Source: an uncultured Glaciecola sp.
GTDB lineage: Bacteria > Pseudomonadota > Gammaproteobacteria > Enterobacterales > Alteromonadaceae
Reading direction: 5' to 3'
DNA length: 64,000 nt
Assembly: GCA_905479945.1 (NCBI GenBank)
Contig: CAJQOP010000003.1
Coordinates: forward strand, 124,001-188,000
Shown here: piece after piece, positions 55,761 to 64,000 of the stretch
Layout of the letters: the number at the start of each line of letters is the position of its first letter
How positions within the stretch are numbered: the stretch's first letter is position 1
The notes under the pieces: generated by a model
What the model saw: only the letters and a program-made list of their open reading frames with translations
What the model was told of the DNA's origin: nothing
Databases searched by the model: none
Made by a program: the position numbers and the translations under genes

Positions 55761-56417
55761 TTAGCTATTATTCATTGCAACGACAACCGCTGGTTGTACT
55801 CTTGCAGATATATCGTACAAAGTGTACTGCAAAGTAAGAACAGTTATGTTCTTTGGAAGCTGCGGGTCAACATAAAATTTCATTGGCATTAATGCTTCTT
55901 CACCCGATTTTAACGGTTGATGTTTAAAGCAAAAACACTCTGTTTTGTTAATATAAAGTGCTGCTGTGCCTGGTGATACTGACGGTATTGCTTGAGCAAT
56001 AATGTCTTTATCAGAAGGGTTACGCACATAAAATTCGACTTCGCCCATCTGTCCAGGATGTACTCTAATATCTGCCACCTGCGCCTTGAATTCCCAGGGC
56101 ATGTCAGAATGAGTACGAGTAATAAATTCAACTTTAACCATTCGAGAAGTATCAATTTCAACCGACTCATATATAGCCGCTTGGTCTGACGGTTTGCCAT
56201 TAAGGCCGGTTAGATCACAAAACACATCGTAAAGAGGCACTAATGCAAAACTAAAACCCAACATACCAACAACCACAAACACGAGCTTCTTAACTGTTTT
56301 AGCATTTTGCGCTGCAAGTTCGGCTCTTGTTTTATGCGTAATAGGGCTTGATAGTTCATCATTAGAAGAACTATCCGCCGCTGCATTGCCTTTTTCAGAC
56401 TCAGGTTGGTTTGACAT
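55761..56417 (-). CDS. ctaG: cytochrome c oxidase assembly protein CtaG/Cox11
   Basis: A 218-residue protein; the first possible GTG is two codons upstream of the ATG at 56417. One N-terminal helix anchors it (FVVVGMLGFSFALVPLYDVFC), followed by an immunoglobulin-like domain with the copper motif CFCF in TECFCFKHQPLKSGE. It delivers copper to the CuB centre of subunit I. It sits between coxA and coxC, the usual position. Confidence 0.95.
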   Translation of the reverse strand: MSNQPESEKGNAAADSSSNDELSSPITHKTRAELAAQNAKTVKKLVFVVVGMLGFSFALVPLYDVFCDLTGLNGKPSDQAAIYESVEIDTSRMVKVEFITRTHSDMPWEFKAQVADIRVHPGQMGEVEFYVRNPSDKDIIAQAIPSVSPGTAALYINKTECFCFKHQPLKSGEEALMPMKFYVDPQLPKNITVLTLQYTLYDISARVQPAVVVAMNNS

Positions 56418-56439
56418 TGTCACAACTCAATCATTAACG

Positions 56440-58050
56440 TTATTTTATTACTGGTGGTGTTTCAAATGTATGATAAGGCGCCGGAGATGGGATTTCCCAT
56501 TCAAGACCTTCAGCTCCTTCCCACACTTGGTCAGAAACCGGCTCACCAATCTTCTTACAAGCTTTGATAATAAGCACTAAGAAAATAAGCTGTGATAGAC
56601 CAAACGCAAAGCCACCAATACTTATCCACTTGTTGAAGTCAGCAAACTGCAGCGCGTAATCTGGAATACGACGCGGCATGCCCGCTAATCCAACAAAGTG
56701 CATAGGAAAGAACAGTACATTTACAGAGACCAATGAACACCAAAAATGCCATTTGGCAAGAGTGATATCAAACATTTTACCTGTCCACTTTGGTAACCAA
56801 TAGTAAACCGCTGCCATAATCGAGAACACTGCACCCGTTACTAGAACATAATGGAAATGGGCAACAACAAAGTAAGTATCATGGTATTGGAAATCCACTG
56901 GCACAATAGCCAACATCAATCCTGACAAACCACCAATAGTGAACAGCACGATGAACGCAATAGCAAACATCATAGGCACTTCAAAGCTTAATGAGCCGCG
57001 CCACATAGTAGCTACCCAGTTAAATACTTTCACACCAGTAGGAACTGAAATAATCATGGTTGCAAACATAAAGAACATTTCTGCAGCCACCGGCATTCCT
57101 GTGGTAAACATGTGATGAGCCCATACTATGAACGATAACAATGCAATTGATGCCGTTGCATATACCATAGAAGCGTAACCAAATAATTTCTTGCGAGAGA
57201 AGGTAGGCACGATAGCTGAAATGATACCAAAAGCAGGAAGAATCATAATGTAAACTTCAGGGTGTCCGAAGAACCAGAATATATGCTGGAACATCACAGG
57301 ATCACCACCGCCAGCAGCATCAAAGAAGCTGGTACCAAAGAACTTGTCAGTCAATACCATTGTAACTGCGCCAGCCAAAACAGGCATAACTGCAATTAAT
57401 AGGAATGCTGTAATCAGCCATGTCCATACGAACAAAGGCATTTTCATATAAGTCATGCCAGGTGCACGCATATTCAAAATAGTAACAACCACGTTGATAG
57501 CACCCATAATTGATGAGGCGCCCATGATATGCACTGAGAATACAAACAAGGCAGTACTGTCACCGCTGTATGTGGTTGATAGTGGTGCATAGAATGTCCA
57601 ACCAAATGCCGGACCGCCGCCATCCATGAACAAAGAACCAAGGAGAATTAGGAAAGCAAATGGCAATATCCAGAAGCTCCAGTTATTCATGCGTGGTAAA
57701 GCCATATCTGGCGCACCAATCATCATAGGAACCAACCAGTTAGCAAGGCCTGTAAAGGCCGGCATAACTGCACCAAACACCATTATCAAACCATGCACTG
57801 TGGTCATCTGGTTAAAGAAGTGAGGATCTACTATTTGTAAACCTGGTTGAAATAGTTCAGCACGAATGACCATAGCCATTGCACCGCCAACCAAAAACAT
57901 AATGAACGCGAACCAAAGGTACAAAGTACCAATATCTTTATGGTTAGTCGTCAGCACCCATCGCATAAGCCCTTTTGGAATATGGTGATCATGATGCGCA
58001 TCGTGGCCATCATCTGAAGCGGGTGTATCGTGTATTGTCTCTGTACTCAT
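56440..58050 (-). CDS. coxA: cytochrome c oxidase subunit I (aa3 type)
   Basis: A 536-residue membrane protein with 12 helices and the heme-copper ligands: the low-spin heme His in [17 protein letters not shown], the copper ligand and cross-linked Tyr in [15 protein letters not shown], the His pair in [10 protein letters not shown], and the late heme ligands in [15 protein letters not shown] strong AGGAGG site precedes the ATG. It reduces O2 to water and pumps protons. Confidence 0.96.
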   Translation of the reverse strand: MSTETIHDTPASDDGHDAHHDHHIPKGLMRWVLTTNHKDIGTLYLWFAFIMFLVGGAMAMVIRAELFQPGLQIVDPHFFNQMTTVHGLIMVFGAVMPAFTGLANWLVPMMIGAPDMALPRMNNWSFWILPFAFLILLGSLFMDGGGPAFGWTFYAPLSTTYSGDSTALFVFSVHIMGASSIMGAINVVVTILNMRAPGMTYMKMPLFVWTWLITAFLLIAVMPVLAGAVTMVLTDKFFGTSFFDAAGGGDPVMFQHIFWFFGHPEVYIMILPAFGIISAIVPTFSRKKLFGYASMVYATASIALLSFIVWAHHMFTTGMPVAAEMFFMFATMIISVPTGVKVFNWVATMWRGSLSFEVPMMFAIAFIVLFTIGGLSGLMLAIVPVDFQYHDTYFVVAHFHYVLVTGAVFSIMAAVYYWLPKWTGKMFDITLAKWHFWCSLVSVNVLFFPMHFVGLAGMPRRIPDYALQFADFNKWISIGGFAFGLSQLIFLVLIIKACKKIGEPVSDQVWEGAEGLEWEIPSPAPYHTFETPPVIK

Positions 58051-58062
58051 CTTGATGACCTC

Positions 58063-59217
58063 CTATTGACCGTTAATAAATGCGTTGACGTCTTTCGCCT
58101 GAACCAAATCGCCCGTGTTGTTACCCCATGCATTTCTTTCATAGGTAACAACGGCCGCGATTTCAGACATAGTCAATTGCTTGCCAAAGGCAGGCATTGT
58201 GTTTTTACCATTAATTATGTAATCGATGTGTGTTGGAATATGCTGCTTTTCGATTGCAATTTTACTACCGGCAAGTGCAGGAAACATAGGGGGTAAACCA
58301 CCACCGTTTGGCTGATGGCAAGCAACACAAGCGGTGTCATATACTTTCTTACCCAGCGTCATCGATTCTTCCATACTCATGTTCATCGACAGTAAACGCT
58401 GCTCTTCTTCTTTTGCTCTTATCGCAGCGGTTTCTTGCTCTTGTATCCAAGCATCAAATTCAGCGGGCTCTTTTGCAATAACAACAATCGGCATGAAGCC
58501 ATGGTCTTTACCACATAGCTCAGCGCACTGGCCACGATAAACACCAGGTTCATTTACGTTAGCCCAAGCTTTGTTAATGAAACCTGGGTTCGCATCTTTC
58601 TTGACAGCAAAATCAGGCACCCACCAAGAGTGGATTACATCATCCGACGTTACGAGGAATCGAACTTTTTTGCCCGTAGGAATGACTAAAGGGCGGTCAA
58701 CTTCCAATAAGTAATTTTCGCCTTTCGCAAATTTATTGTTAATTTGCTCTCGCTGCGTTGCGAGTAAAGAAAAGAATTCAACCTCAGGATTATCTTGATA
58801 CTTGTAATGCCATTTCCACTGCGAACCAGTAACCAATATAGTCACTTCAGCTTCACTGGTATCTTCCATTGCAATGAGAGTCGTTGCAGCAGGCCAAGCC
58901 ATAGCGATAAGGATAATAAAAGGTATGACTGTCCATATCACTTCAACCTTTACATTCTCATGAAAATTAGCAGGTTTTGCACCTTTTGATTTTCTGTGCA
59001 TGACCATTGAGTAAAACATGACGCTAAAAACTAGTACGCCAATAACAACGCAAATCCAAAACATCATCATGTGTAGGTCATAAACCTGCGTACTGATATC
59101 CGTTGCACCTGGACGCAAATTTAGGTCGGACCGCTCCGCAGCAGTCAGTGTCTGTGCTATTGCGGAATTGCTGAACGCTAACATGGCGCCAATAAGCAAT
59201 GTTGATATTCGCTTCAC
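58063..59217 (-). CDS. coxB: cytochrome c oxidase subunit II with cytochrome c domain
   Basis: A 384-residue protein starting at GTG, seven bases after AGGAG. It has a signal peptide and two membrane helices. The CuA-binding domain contains SWWVPDFAVKKDANPGF and GQCAELCGKDHGFMPI, with the two Cys, His and Met. A C-terminal cytochrome c domain follows with CVACH and a methionine ligand in NTMPAFGKQL. This fused caa3-like arrangement lets the subunit take electrons from the soluble carrier directly. It is the first gene of the oxidase operon. Confidence 0.96.
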   Translation of the reverse strand: MKRISTLLIGAMLAFSNSAIAQTLTAAERSDLNLRPGATDISTQVYDLHMMMFWICVVIGVLVFSVMFYSMVMHRKSKGAKPANFHENVKVEVIWTVIPFIILIAMAWPAATTLIAMEDTSEAEVTILVTGSQWKWHYKYQDNPEVEFFSLLATQREQINNKFAKGENYLLEVDRPLVIPTGKKVRFLVTSDDVIHSWWVPDFAVKKDANPGFINKAWANVNEPGVYRGQCAELCGKDHGFMPIVVIAKEPAEFDAWIQEQETAAIRAKEEEQRLLSMNMSMEESMTLGKKVYDTACVACHQPNGGGLPPMFPALAGSKIAIEKQHIPTHIDYIINGKNTMPAFGKQLTMSEIAAVVTYERNAWGNNTGDLVQAKDVNAFINGQ

Positions 59218-59551
59218 TCTGATACTCCTCTCACTTCTTTGACATCAGGGCTTTAAGCTTCTGATCCGATGTAAAGACTTCGGTTTGTTTGTTATTTGGA
59301 TGTAAATCAATGGGCAATGATTAAACAAAGTCCCTACTTAGTCTAGTGTTTTCTTAAAATTAGCCGGAATATGTGTAAAACAAAAGAATTTTGGCGAATA
59401 TGTCTACGATATTTGCGACTTTAGTACGAATTATCTGTTAATTGAAGAATAGAACTTGGTAAAAATATAGAAACGGAGGCGTCAATTGAAGTTATAATTG
59501 AAGCGAGCTGTATTAATCGACTAGCGATAGATGTGTTAATAAATGGATACA
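59218..59551. other. upstream region of the oxidase operon
   Basis: The 386-bp gap between coxB and lexA. I find no gene here; it must contain the coxB promoter, which I cannot define by eye. The part next to lexA holds its terminator. Confidence 0.5.
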
Positions 59552-59577
59552 AAAAAGCCACTAAATAGTGGCTTTTT
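59552..59577 (-). terminator. intrinsic terminator of lexA
   Basis: A stem AAAAAGCCACT/AGTGGCTTTTT with a four-base loop, 27 bp after the lexA stop. On the minus strand the arm ends in a T-run. Confidence 0.85.
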
Positions 59578-59603
59578 ATTTGATTTTTTCGTGCGGTCTC
59601 GGA

Positions 59604-60224
59604 CTACATCCAGGTGGAGTTTCGAATAACACCTACAGCAATACCTTCAATATTAAAAGGTTGCGATGCTAGGTCCACTTTGATCGGAGAGAAAGCTTCG
59701 TTTTCTGCATGCAGCAAAACTTGGCTACCGCGTTTTTCAAAACGTTTTACCGTGACATCTTCATCGACCCGAGCCACAACAACTTGTCCGTTATGAACAT
59801 CTGTAGTTCGATGCACAGCTAAAATATCACCATCCAAAATCCCAATATCTTTCATGCTCATGCCATCAACCCTGAGCAAAAAGTCAGCGCTTGGTTTGAA
59901 AAGATCTGGGTCGACCTTGTAATGACACTCTACATGTTCGGTCGCCAATATAGGTTCACCGGCAGCAACCCGGCCAACAAGTGGCAAGCCTTCTTCAGCT
60001 TCATCATCAAGTGCACAATTTAGTCTAATGCCTCGAGAAGTCCCTGGAATGATGTCTATCACGCCTTTTTTTGCAAGCGCTTTTAAATGTTCTTCTGCAG
60101 CATTTGCCGACTTAAAGCCTAAATGGCGCGCAATTTCAGCGCGAGTAGGCGGCATTCCACTATCGATAATAGTGGTTTTAATTAGATCGAGTACTTCTTG
60201 TTGCCTTGGAGTTAGTGGACGCAT
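59604..60224 (-). CDS. lexA: SOS repressor LexA
   Basis: A 206-residue repressor-protease. The N-terminal winged helix is [19 protein letters not shown] with [19 protein letters not shown] as recognition region. The self-cleavage Ala-Gly is in VAAGEPILA; the catalytic Ser lies in [11 protein letters not shown] and the Lys in [10 protein letters not shown]. Cleavage after RecA activation lifts repression of SOS genes. The upstream region carries one good and one weaker LexA-box-like site (60232-60267), so it is autoregulated. Confidence 0.97.
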   Translation of the reverse strand: MRPLTPRQQEVLDLIKTTIIDSGMPPTRAEIARHLGFKSANAAEEHLKALAKKGVIDIIPGTSRGIRLNCALDDEAEEGLPLVGRVAAGEPILATEHVECHYKVDPDLFKPSADFLLRVDGMSMKDIGILDGDILAVHRTTDVHNGQVVVARVDEDVTVKRFEKRGSQVLLHAENEAFSPIKVDLASQPFNIEGIAVGVIRNSTWM

Positions 60225-60231
60225 AAACAGC

Positions 60232-60267
60232 CTGTTTTTCTATACAGTTAGATCAGAGTATATACAG
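60232..60267 (-). promoter_or_regulatory. LexA (SOS) boxes upstream of lexA
   Basis: Read on the minus strand, CTGTATAGAAAAACAG at 60247-60232 matches the CTGT-N8-ACAG consensus fully. Four bases further upstream, CTGTATATACTCTGAT at 60267-60252 keeps the left half but has lost the ACAG half. Two such boxes in tandem before the start mirror the E. coli lexA promoter. Confidence 0.75.
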
Positions 60268-60500
60268 GATATAAAAAATCGCAATGCCCTATTTAGCAGA
60301 AACTGAATATTAATGAGTCTTCAATAGCGCTTTTTTATAGCACTTTTGCATAGAACTAAGGCAATGACATAAAATACTATTGCCAATGACAATGTTAATA
60401 TCACAGAAGCCATATTGTCTGGCGTTACCAGCTAAGGTTAAGCATCAAAGCACGTCGAGGGAATCACTAGTTTGAGTTCGCAGGGAACTCATACAGCAAT

Positions 60501-61838
60501 TCACCTTACTTTTGGCGGCAGCTTGCAACCAATCAATGCATAGTAAAAAATGAATAAATAGCAGGGTAACATCATCCAATAAGCAGCTTGATTGCCAAAG
60601 GCCGTTGAAAAGCCTCCGTAAACTAATGGAAGTAATGCACCACCTGCAATGCCCATAATGAGCAAAGCCGATCCTTTTCCAGTCAATTCTCCGAGCCCTT
60701 TCAATGCCAATGGCCAAACAGCCGGCCAAACAATCGCGTTAGCAAAACCTAATAGTGCGATAAAGGCAATTGTATTTGGGACTAGCCCAAGTCCCAACCA
60801 ACCCCACAACATTTCAGATACGAAAGTATTTGTGCTCGACGAAAACACAACCGCAATTGATAACACCATGCCTAGCACAGCAGAGCCCAGCAAGGCTTGA
60901 CGCTCGGTCATAACACGCGGAATAAGCGCTAGTCCAAGGATATAACCAATGACCATGAAGGCCATAGTAAAAGAGGTTAGCGTAGTTGCATTCGCCAAAC
61001 CTAATTTTGAACCGAAAAGCCCGATAGTATCGCCAGCGATAACCTCTACACCAACGTATACAAATAAGGTCATGGCACCCAATATGAGAGCGGGGAAATC
61101 TGTTAATTTGGCTTGTGAACCATCAGTAGCAATATCGTCACTGCCTTCATTTAAGTTTAATTCAGGCAAGCCAGACTTTAGCAATGCAAGCGCAAGAACA
61201 GCCAAAACAGCAGCCATTCCTAGATAGGGATAAATTAAACCATTAGCAAGTGCAGTGATTTGTGTCACGCGTTCTGCTTCAGAAAGCGCTGCGATCGACT
61301 TAGCAGTAACATCGCCAAAGTCACCCAAGACTAATGCGGTAAAAATCATTGGTGCAATAACACCGGCCAACTTGTTCAATATTCCCATAATAGAAATCCG
61401 CACAGCCGCTGTTTCTTCAGGTCCAATTCTAACGATATAAGGATTAGAAGCTGTTTGTAACAGGGTTAGGCCGGTTCCTAAACAAAATTGCGCAGCAAGA
61501 AACAATCCAAATAACTGGGTTTGGGCTGCAGGGATATACACTAAGCAACCAACCGCAATAAGACCAAGCCCGACTGACATTGACTTACGATAGCCAATTA
61601 TATCGAGTACTTTTGCCATGGGCAAAGCCATAACAACATAGGCAAAATAGAAAGTTGAAGCGATTAAAATGGCTTGAATTTCGTTTAAGTCACAAACAAT
61701 TTGAAGGAAGGGCACCAAAGCGCCATTCAACCAAGTAATAAAACCAAAGATAAAGAACAAGCCACCAATGATCATCATGGGCAACAGGCTGCTATTGCTC
61801 GATGGATTCAACGTAGAGGATTGAGCTGAATTTTTCAT
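60501..61838 (-). CDS. nagP: N-acetylglucosamine permease NagP-like (MFS, FucP family)
   Basis: A 445-residue membrane protein with about 12 helices. The opening FFIFGFITWLNGALVPFLQI and STFYFAYVVMALPMAKVLDIIGYR are typical of FucP-type sugar/H+ symporters, and LGTGLTLLQTASNPYIVRIGP is a conserved signature. Its place 9 bp downstream of nagA indicates N-acetylglucosamine uptake, as in the NagP transporters of Shewanella and Xanthomonas. Substrate inferred from context and family. Confidence 0.9.
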   Translation of the reverse strand: MKNSAQSSTLNPSSNSSLLPMMIIGGLFFIFGFITWLNGALVPFLQIVCDLNEIQAILIASTFYFAYVVMALPMAKVLDIIGYRKSMSVGLGLIAVGCLVYIPAAQTQLFGLFLAAQFCLGTGLTLLQTASNPYIVRIGPEETAAVRISIMGILNKLAGVIAPMIFTALVLGDFGDVTAKSIAALSEAERVTQITALANGLIYPYLGMAAVLAVLALALLKSGLPELNLNEGSDDIATDGSQAKLTDFPALILGAMTLFVYVGVEVIAGDTIGLFGSKLGLANATTLTSFTMAFMVIGYILGLALIPRVMTERQALLGSAVLGMVLSIAVVFSSSTNTFVSEMLWGWLGLGLVPNTIAFIALLGFANAIVWPAVWPLALKGLGELTGKGSALLIMGIAGGALLPLVYGGFSTAFGNQAAYWMMLPCYLFIFYYALIGCKLPPKVR

Positions 61839-61847
61839 GAAATGTCC

Positions 61848-63041
61848 CTAATTTTGTTCGCGCTGCTGCGACTCTTCAGCCACAACTCCTGACACCTGCT
61901 TACCGTTAATCCAGCAAGCTTGGGTATGTATGTTGTTGTCGAGAAGTACAAAGTCTGCTCGGTTTCCTAATGCTAATTCGCCATATCTTGATAGGCCGAG
62001 TAACTTGGCTGGAACTCGGCTCGCCATATTGAGTACGTTCGCCAAAATGCTGGTGCTGCTTGAAACAGAAACGCGAACTTGTAACAAGTGCAGCATGTTT
62101 CTGACGGCGCTTGTCATATCCAAACACGAGCCAGCCAAGCTGCCATCATCCAATATGAGCTTGCCACCGACCTTTGTAATAGTTGAATCTAACCAAGGCA
62201 GCGTTTGCAAATCAGAACCCACATGCGCCATAGCATCCGTCACTAACATTAATCGTTCAGCACCAATACACTGGTATGCAAGCATGCAATTTTGCGGGTG
62301 AACATGGTGCAAATCGGCAATTAATCCAGAGAAAATGCGCGCGTCACTAAGCGCGGCAGATATGAGTCCAGGCTCTCTTGCAGTTAGTCCTGACATTGCG
62401 TTAAATAGATGTGTTGAGCAAGTAGCGCCTGCGTCGATGGCGGCAAGTGCTTGATCAATAGTCGCGCCGCTATGTCCTAATGAAACGACAACGCCCTGTT
62501 TGACCAAGTCTTTAATAACATCATTCGGCACATTCTCTGGTGCTAGTGTTACCAATACTTTACCTATATCTGGGCGAGTAAACGTCGCTAGATCAGAGTC
62601 ACTAACTGTTCTAACATGGCTACTAGGATGAATGCCTTTTTTAGCTTGGCTTAGGTGCGGGCCTTCATAATGAATGCCAACGATGCCTGGGATTGACTCA
62701 GCAATGGCATCAGCTACCGCATTTGCTGCTTTGAACATCTTGTCTGGGCTGTCTGTAATCAATGTGGGTAGCATAGCGGTGGTGCCGAACTTAGCATGGC
62801 CCTGCATCATTTTGCTCAACGCTGTAGGACTTTGCTCATAATTGAAAAGAACTCCGCCGCCGCCGTTGACTTGAGTGTCGATAAAGCCCGCACAAACCAA
62901 ACCATTTAGTTGAGCGTCTGCCGTAAACTGGCTTTTTTGGGAAGTCTCAATATGACTGATTTTGCCGTTATTAACGCTCATATGCATATTTGTATGCATT
63001 TTCTGACCGTCGAATAACTGCTTGGCGAAATATGTTTTCAT
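61848..63041 (-). CDS. nagA: N-acetylglucosamine-6-phosphate deacetylase
   Basis: A 397-residue amidohydrolase starting at ATG 63041; a TTG one codon earlier is unlikely. The metal-binding and catalytic motifs are all present: GFIDTQVNGGGG, HYEGPHLSQAKKG, LGHSGATIDQA, CSTHLFNAMS, ADLHHVHP and LVTDAMAHVG. It converts GlcNAc-6-P to glucosamine-6-P and acetate. With nagP just downstream it forms a GlcNAc-use operon. The deaminase and kinase genes are not in this window. Confidence 0.95.
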   Translation of the reverse strand: MKTYFAKQLFDGQKMHTNMHMSVNNGKISHIETSQKSQFTADAQLNGLVCAGFIDTQVNGGGGVLFNYEQSPTALSKMMQGHAKFGTTAMLPTLITDSPDKMFKAANAVADAIAESIPGIVGIHYEGPHLSQAKKGIHPSSHVRTVSDSDLATFTRPDIGKVLVTLAPENVPNDVIKDLVKQGVVVSLGHSGATIDQALAAIDAGATCSTHLFNAMSGLTAREPGLISAALSDARIFSGLIADLHHVHPQNCMLAYQCIGAERLMLVTDAMAHVGSDLQTLPWLDSTITKVGGKLILDDGSLAGSCLDMTSAVRNMLHLLQVRVSVSSSTSILANVLNMASRVPAKLLGLSRYGELALGNRADFVLLDNNIHTQACWINGKQVSGVVAEESQQREQN

Positions 63042-63246
63042 CAAAGTGCCTATGCTGTTTGTGTGACTTAATGCAACCCAAGCGTCGCGTCAGGGTCAAG
63101 CACCATAGCAACAGAAATTTACTCAACATCCAAGTAGAATCTTTGCAATAATAGCGCATTAGCTCGTGAATTTAACTCAAAAAGTTAATAGCATGAGTGC
63201 ATTTTACATTATCCAAAAGCTGCTTTATGAAGGTGAACAAAAAGCT

Positions 63247-64000
63247 ATGAAATACATCTCACTAAAATCGACCGGATATGCATTGGCGTTTGTTATCGCA
63301 TTCGTGTTCTCCATTGCCTACTTAGGGCTACCTAGCGCGCCTGACTCGCGGGCGTATTTAGCTAACGCCGGCAACTATGATGTGGAAGTCATCCGCGACG
63401 CACTTGGCATTCCTCATATATACGGCAAGAAAGATGTTGATACCGCGTTTGGTTTGGGCTACGTGCAAAGTGAAGACGATTTTCAAACGCTGCAATCCAT
63501 GTTGCTAGCAACTCGCGGTACCTTAGCTGCTGAGATAGGCTCTAAGGCAGCCGAGACCGATTTTGTGGTTCAATTTATGGGTGTCTGGGACACTGTTAAT
63601 GCAAATTATGATGAGCAAGTACCAGAAAAAATCAAACAGATTGCCCAAGCCTACGCGGATGGTGTAAACCTTTATGCAGCCCAGACCTCAGGACATGTTA
63701 GTCGCTACTTATTACCTGTAACTGCGAAAGATATTATTGCCGGGTTTACGTTCAAAACACCCATGTTTTATGGATTTGATAAAATACTCGGTAACTTGGT
63801 TAACCCTGCAAACCCACATGAATTTTCCTCATCGCAGAATGCTCTTATTTGGCAGCCCGCCAAAGCACTGCCGATTGGAAGTCAGGGTATCGCTGTGGCC
63901 CCGCATCGTTCACAAGACGGGCTCACCCATTTATTGATTAATAGTCACCAACCACTCACCGGTCCAGTAGCTTGGTATGAAGCACGCCTGCATAGTGAAG
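63247..64000 (+). CDS. penicillin acylase family protein (partial, 3' end outside window)
   Basis: An open frame runs to the window edge; the visible part is about 251 residues from ATG 63247, which has GAAGGTGA upstream. An in-frame ATG at 63193 is possible. It has an N-terminal membrane or signal segment (TGYALAFVIAFVFSIAYLG). The acylase A-chain motif DVEVIRDALGIPHIYG follows, then FGLGYVQSEDDFQTLQ. The probable self-cleavage Ser, the N-terminal nucleophile of the B chain, is in LPIGSQGIAVAP, followed by LLINSHQPLTG. It is a periplasmic Ntn-hydrolase of the penicillin G, AHL or aculeacin acylase type; substrate unknown. Confidence 0.88.
   Translation, partial: MKYISLKSTGYALAFVIAFVFSIAYLGLPSAPDSRAYLANAGNYDVEVIRDALGIPHIYGKKDVDTAFGLGYVQSEDDFQTLQSMLLATRGTLAAEIGSKAAETDFVVQFMGVWDTVNANYDEQVPEKIKQIAQAYADGVNLYAAQTSGHVSRYLLPVTAKDIIAGFTFKTPMFYGFDKILGNLVNPANPHEFSSSQNALIWQPAKALPIGSQGIAVAPHRSQDGLTHLLINSHQPLTGPVAWYEARLHSE

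Noticed and set aside
60445-60729. 94-codon minus-strand frame overlapping the end of nagP
   Set aside because: It lies in another frame of the nagP coding sequence, which has a clear transporter signature.
63737-63937. 66-codon plus-strand frame inside the penicillin acylase gene
   Set aside because: The main frame is open through this region with acylase motifs; this is a shadow.

Overview
The window looks like the chromosome of a marine gammaproteobacterium of the order Alteromonadales (Alteromonas/Glaciecola/Paraglaciecola-like). This rests on the protein repertoire: the yheSTUV cluster, NfuA next to ComF/BioH, an aa3-type cytochrome c oxidase cluster with CtaG/Cox11 and SURF1, NagP/NagA, and a rhombotail lipoprotein. 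The base composition is moderately AT-rich. I see no prophage, insertion sequence, CRISPR array, rRNA or tRNA gene. Most of the window is ordinary chromosomal core plus some carbohydrate and cell-envelope genes. The genes at both window ends run off the edge: a TolC-family gene on the left and a penicillin-acylase-family gene on the right.

Layout. 1-3.5 kb: end of a probable metal (copper/silver type) efflux locus with a secreted Met/His/Cys-rich protein, a VOC protein and a HAD phosphatase. 3.7-10.2 kb: YceI protein, a very large DUF3857/transglutaminase membrane protein, a GST-like protein and an MFS exporter. 10.2-14.4 kb: yheU-yheT-TIGR02444-yheS, tightly overlapped on the minus strand, with yheV divergent. 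14.5-22.9 kb: solute-binding protein, exported GH2 beta-galactosidase, a four-FAS1-domain lipoprotein and a GH43 enzyme. 23-30 kb: PPK2, a small lipoprotein, SlyX, a WD40 lipoprotein, FkpA and gamma-glutamyltransferase, with a long AT-rich gap at 27.35-28.1 kb. 30-32.8 kb: a half-length malate-synthase-G-like protein that has lost active-site residues, divergent from a large XRE-family regulator. 33-37.7 kb: a membrane protein, GreB, Tex and a YiiX-like protein. 37.7-46.5 kb: an SprA-like putative metalloprotease, BioH/ComF/NfuA with an M14 peptidase gene between the last two, a rhombotail lipoprotein and a Nudix protein. 46.5-50.3 kb: MaoC, MATE, polysaccharide deacetylase and GNAT. 50.3-59.2 kb: a complete cytochrome c oxidase plus assembly cluster. 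59.6-60.2 kb: lexA. 60.5-63 kb: nagP and nagA for N-acetylglucosamine use.

How the genes fit together. The oxidase block holds structural subunits (coxB, coxA, coxC), copper insertion (Cox11, Sco and a second CxxxC protein), heme A synthesis (Cox15/CtaA and CyoE/CtaB) and SURF1, enough to build a terminal oxidase. NagP imports GlcNAc and NagA deacetylates its 6-phosphate. LacZ, GH43 and the deacetylase point to polysaccharide use. The observations most worth a second look are the malate-synthase-like pseudoenzyme paired with its regulator, the domain nested inside the fourth FAS1 domain, the multi-module DUF3857 fusion, the rhombosortase-type tail, and four minisatellite-like repeat tracts with different unit lengths (13, 15, 16 and 17 bp).
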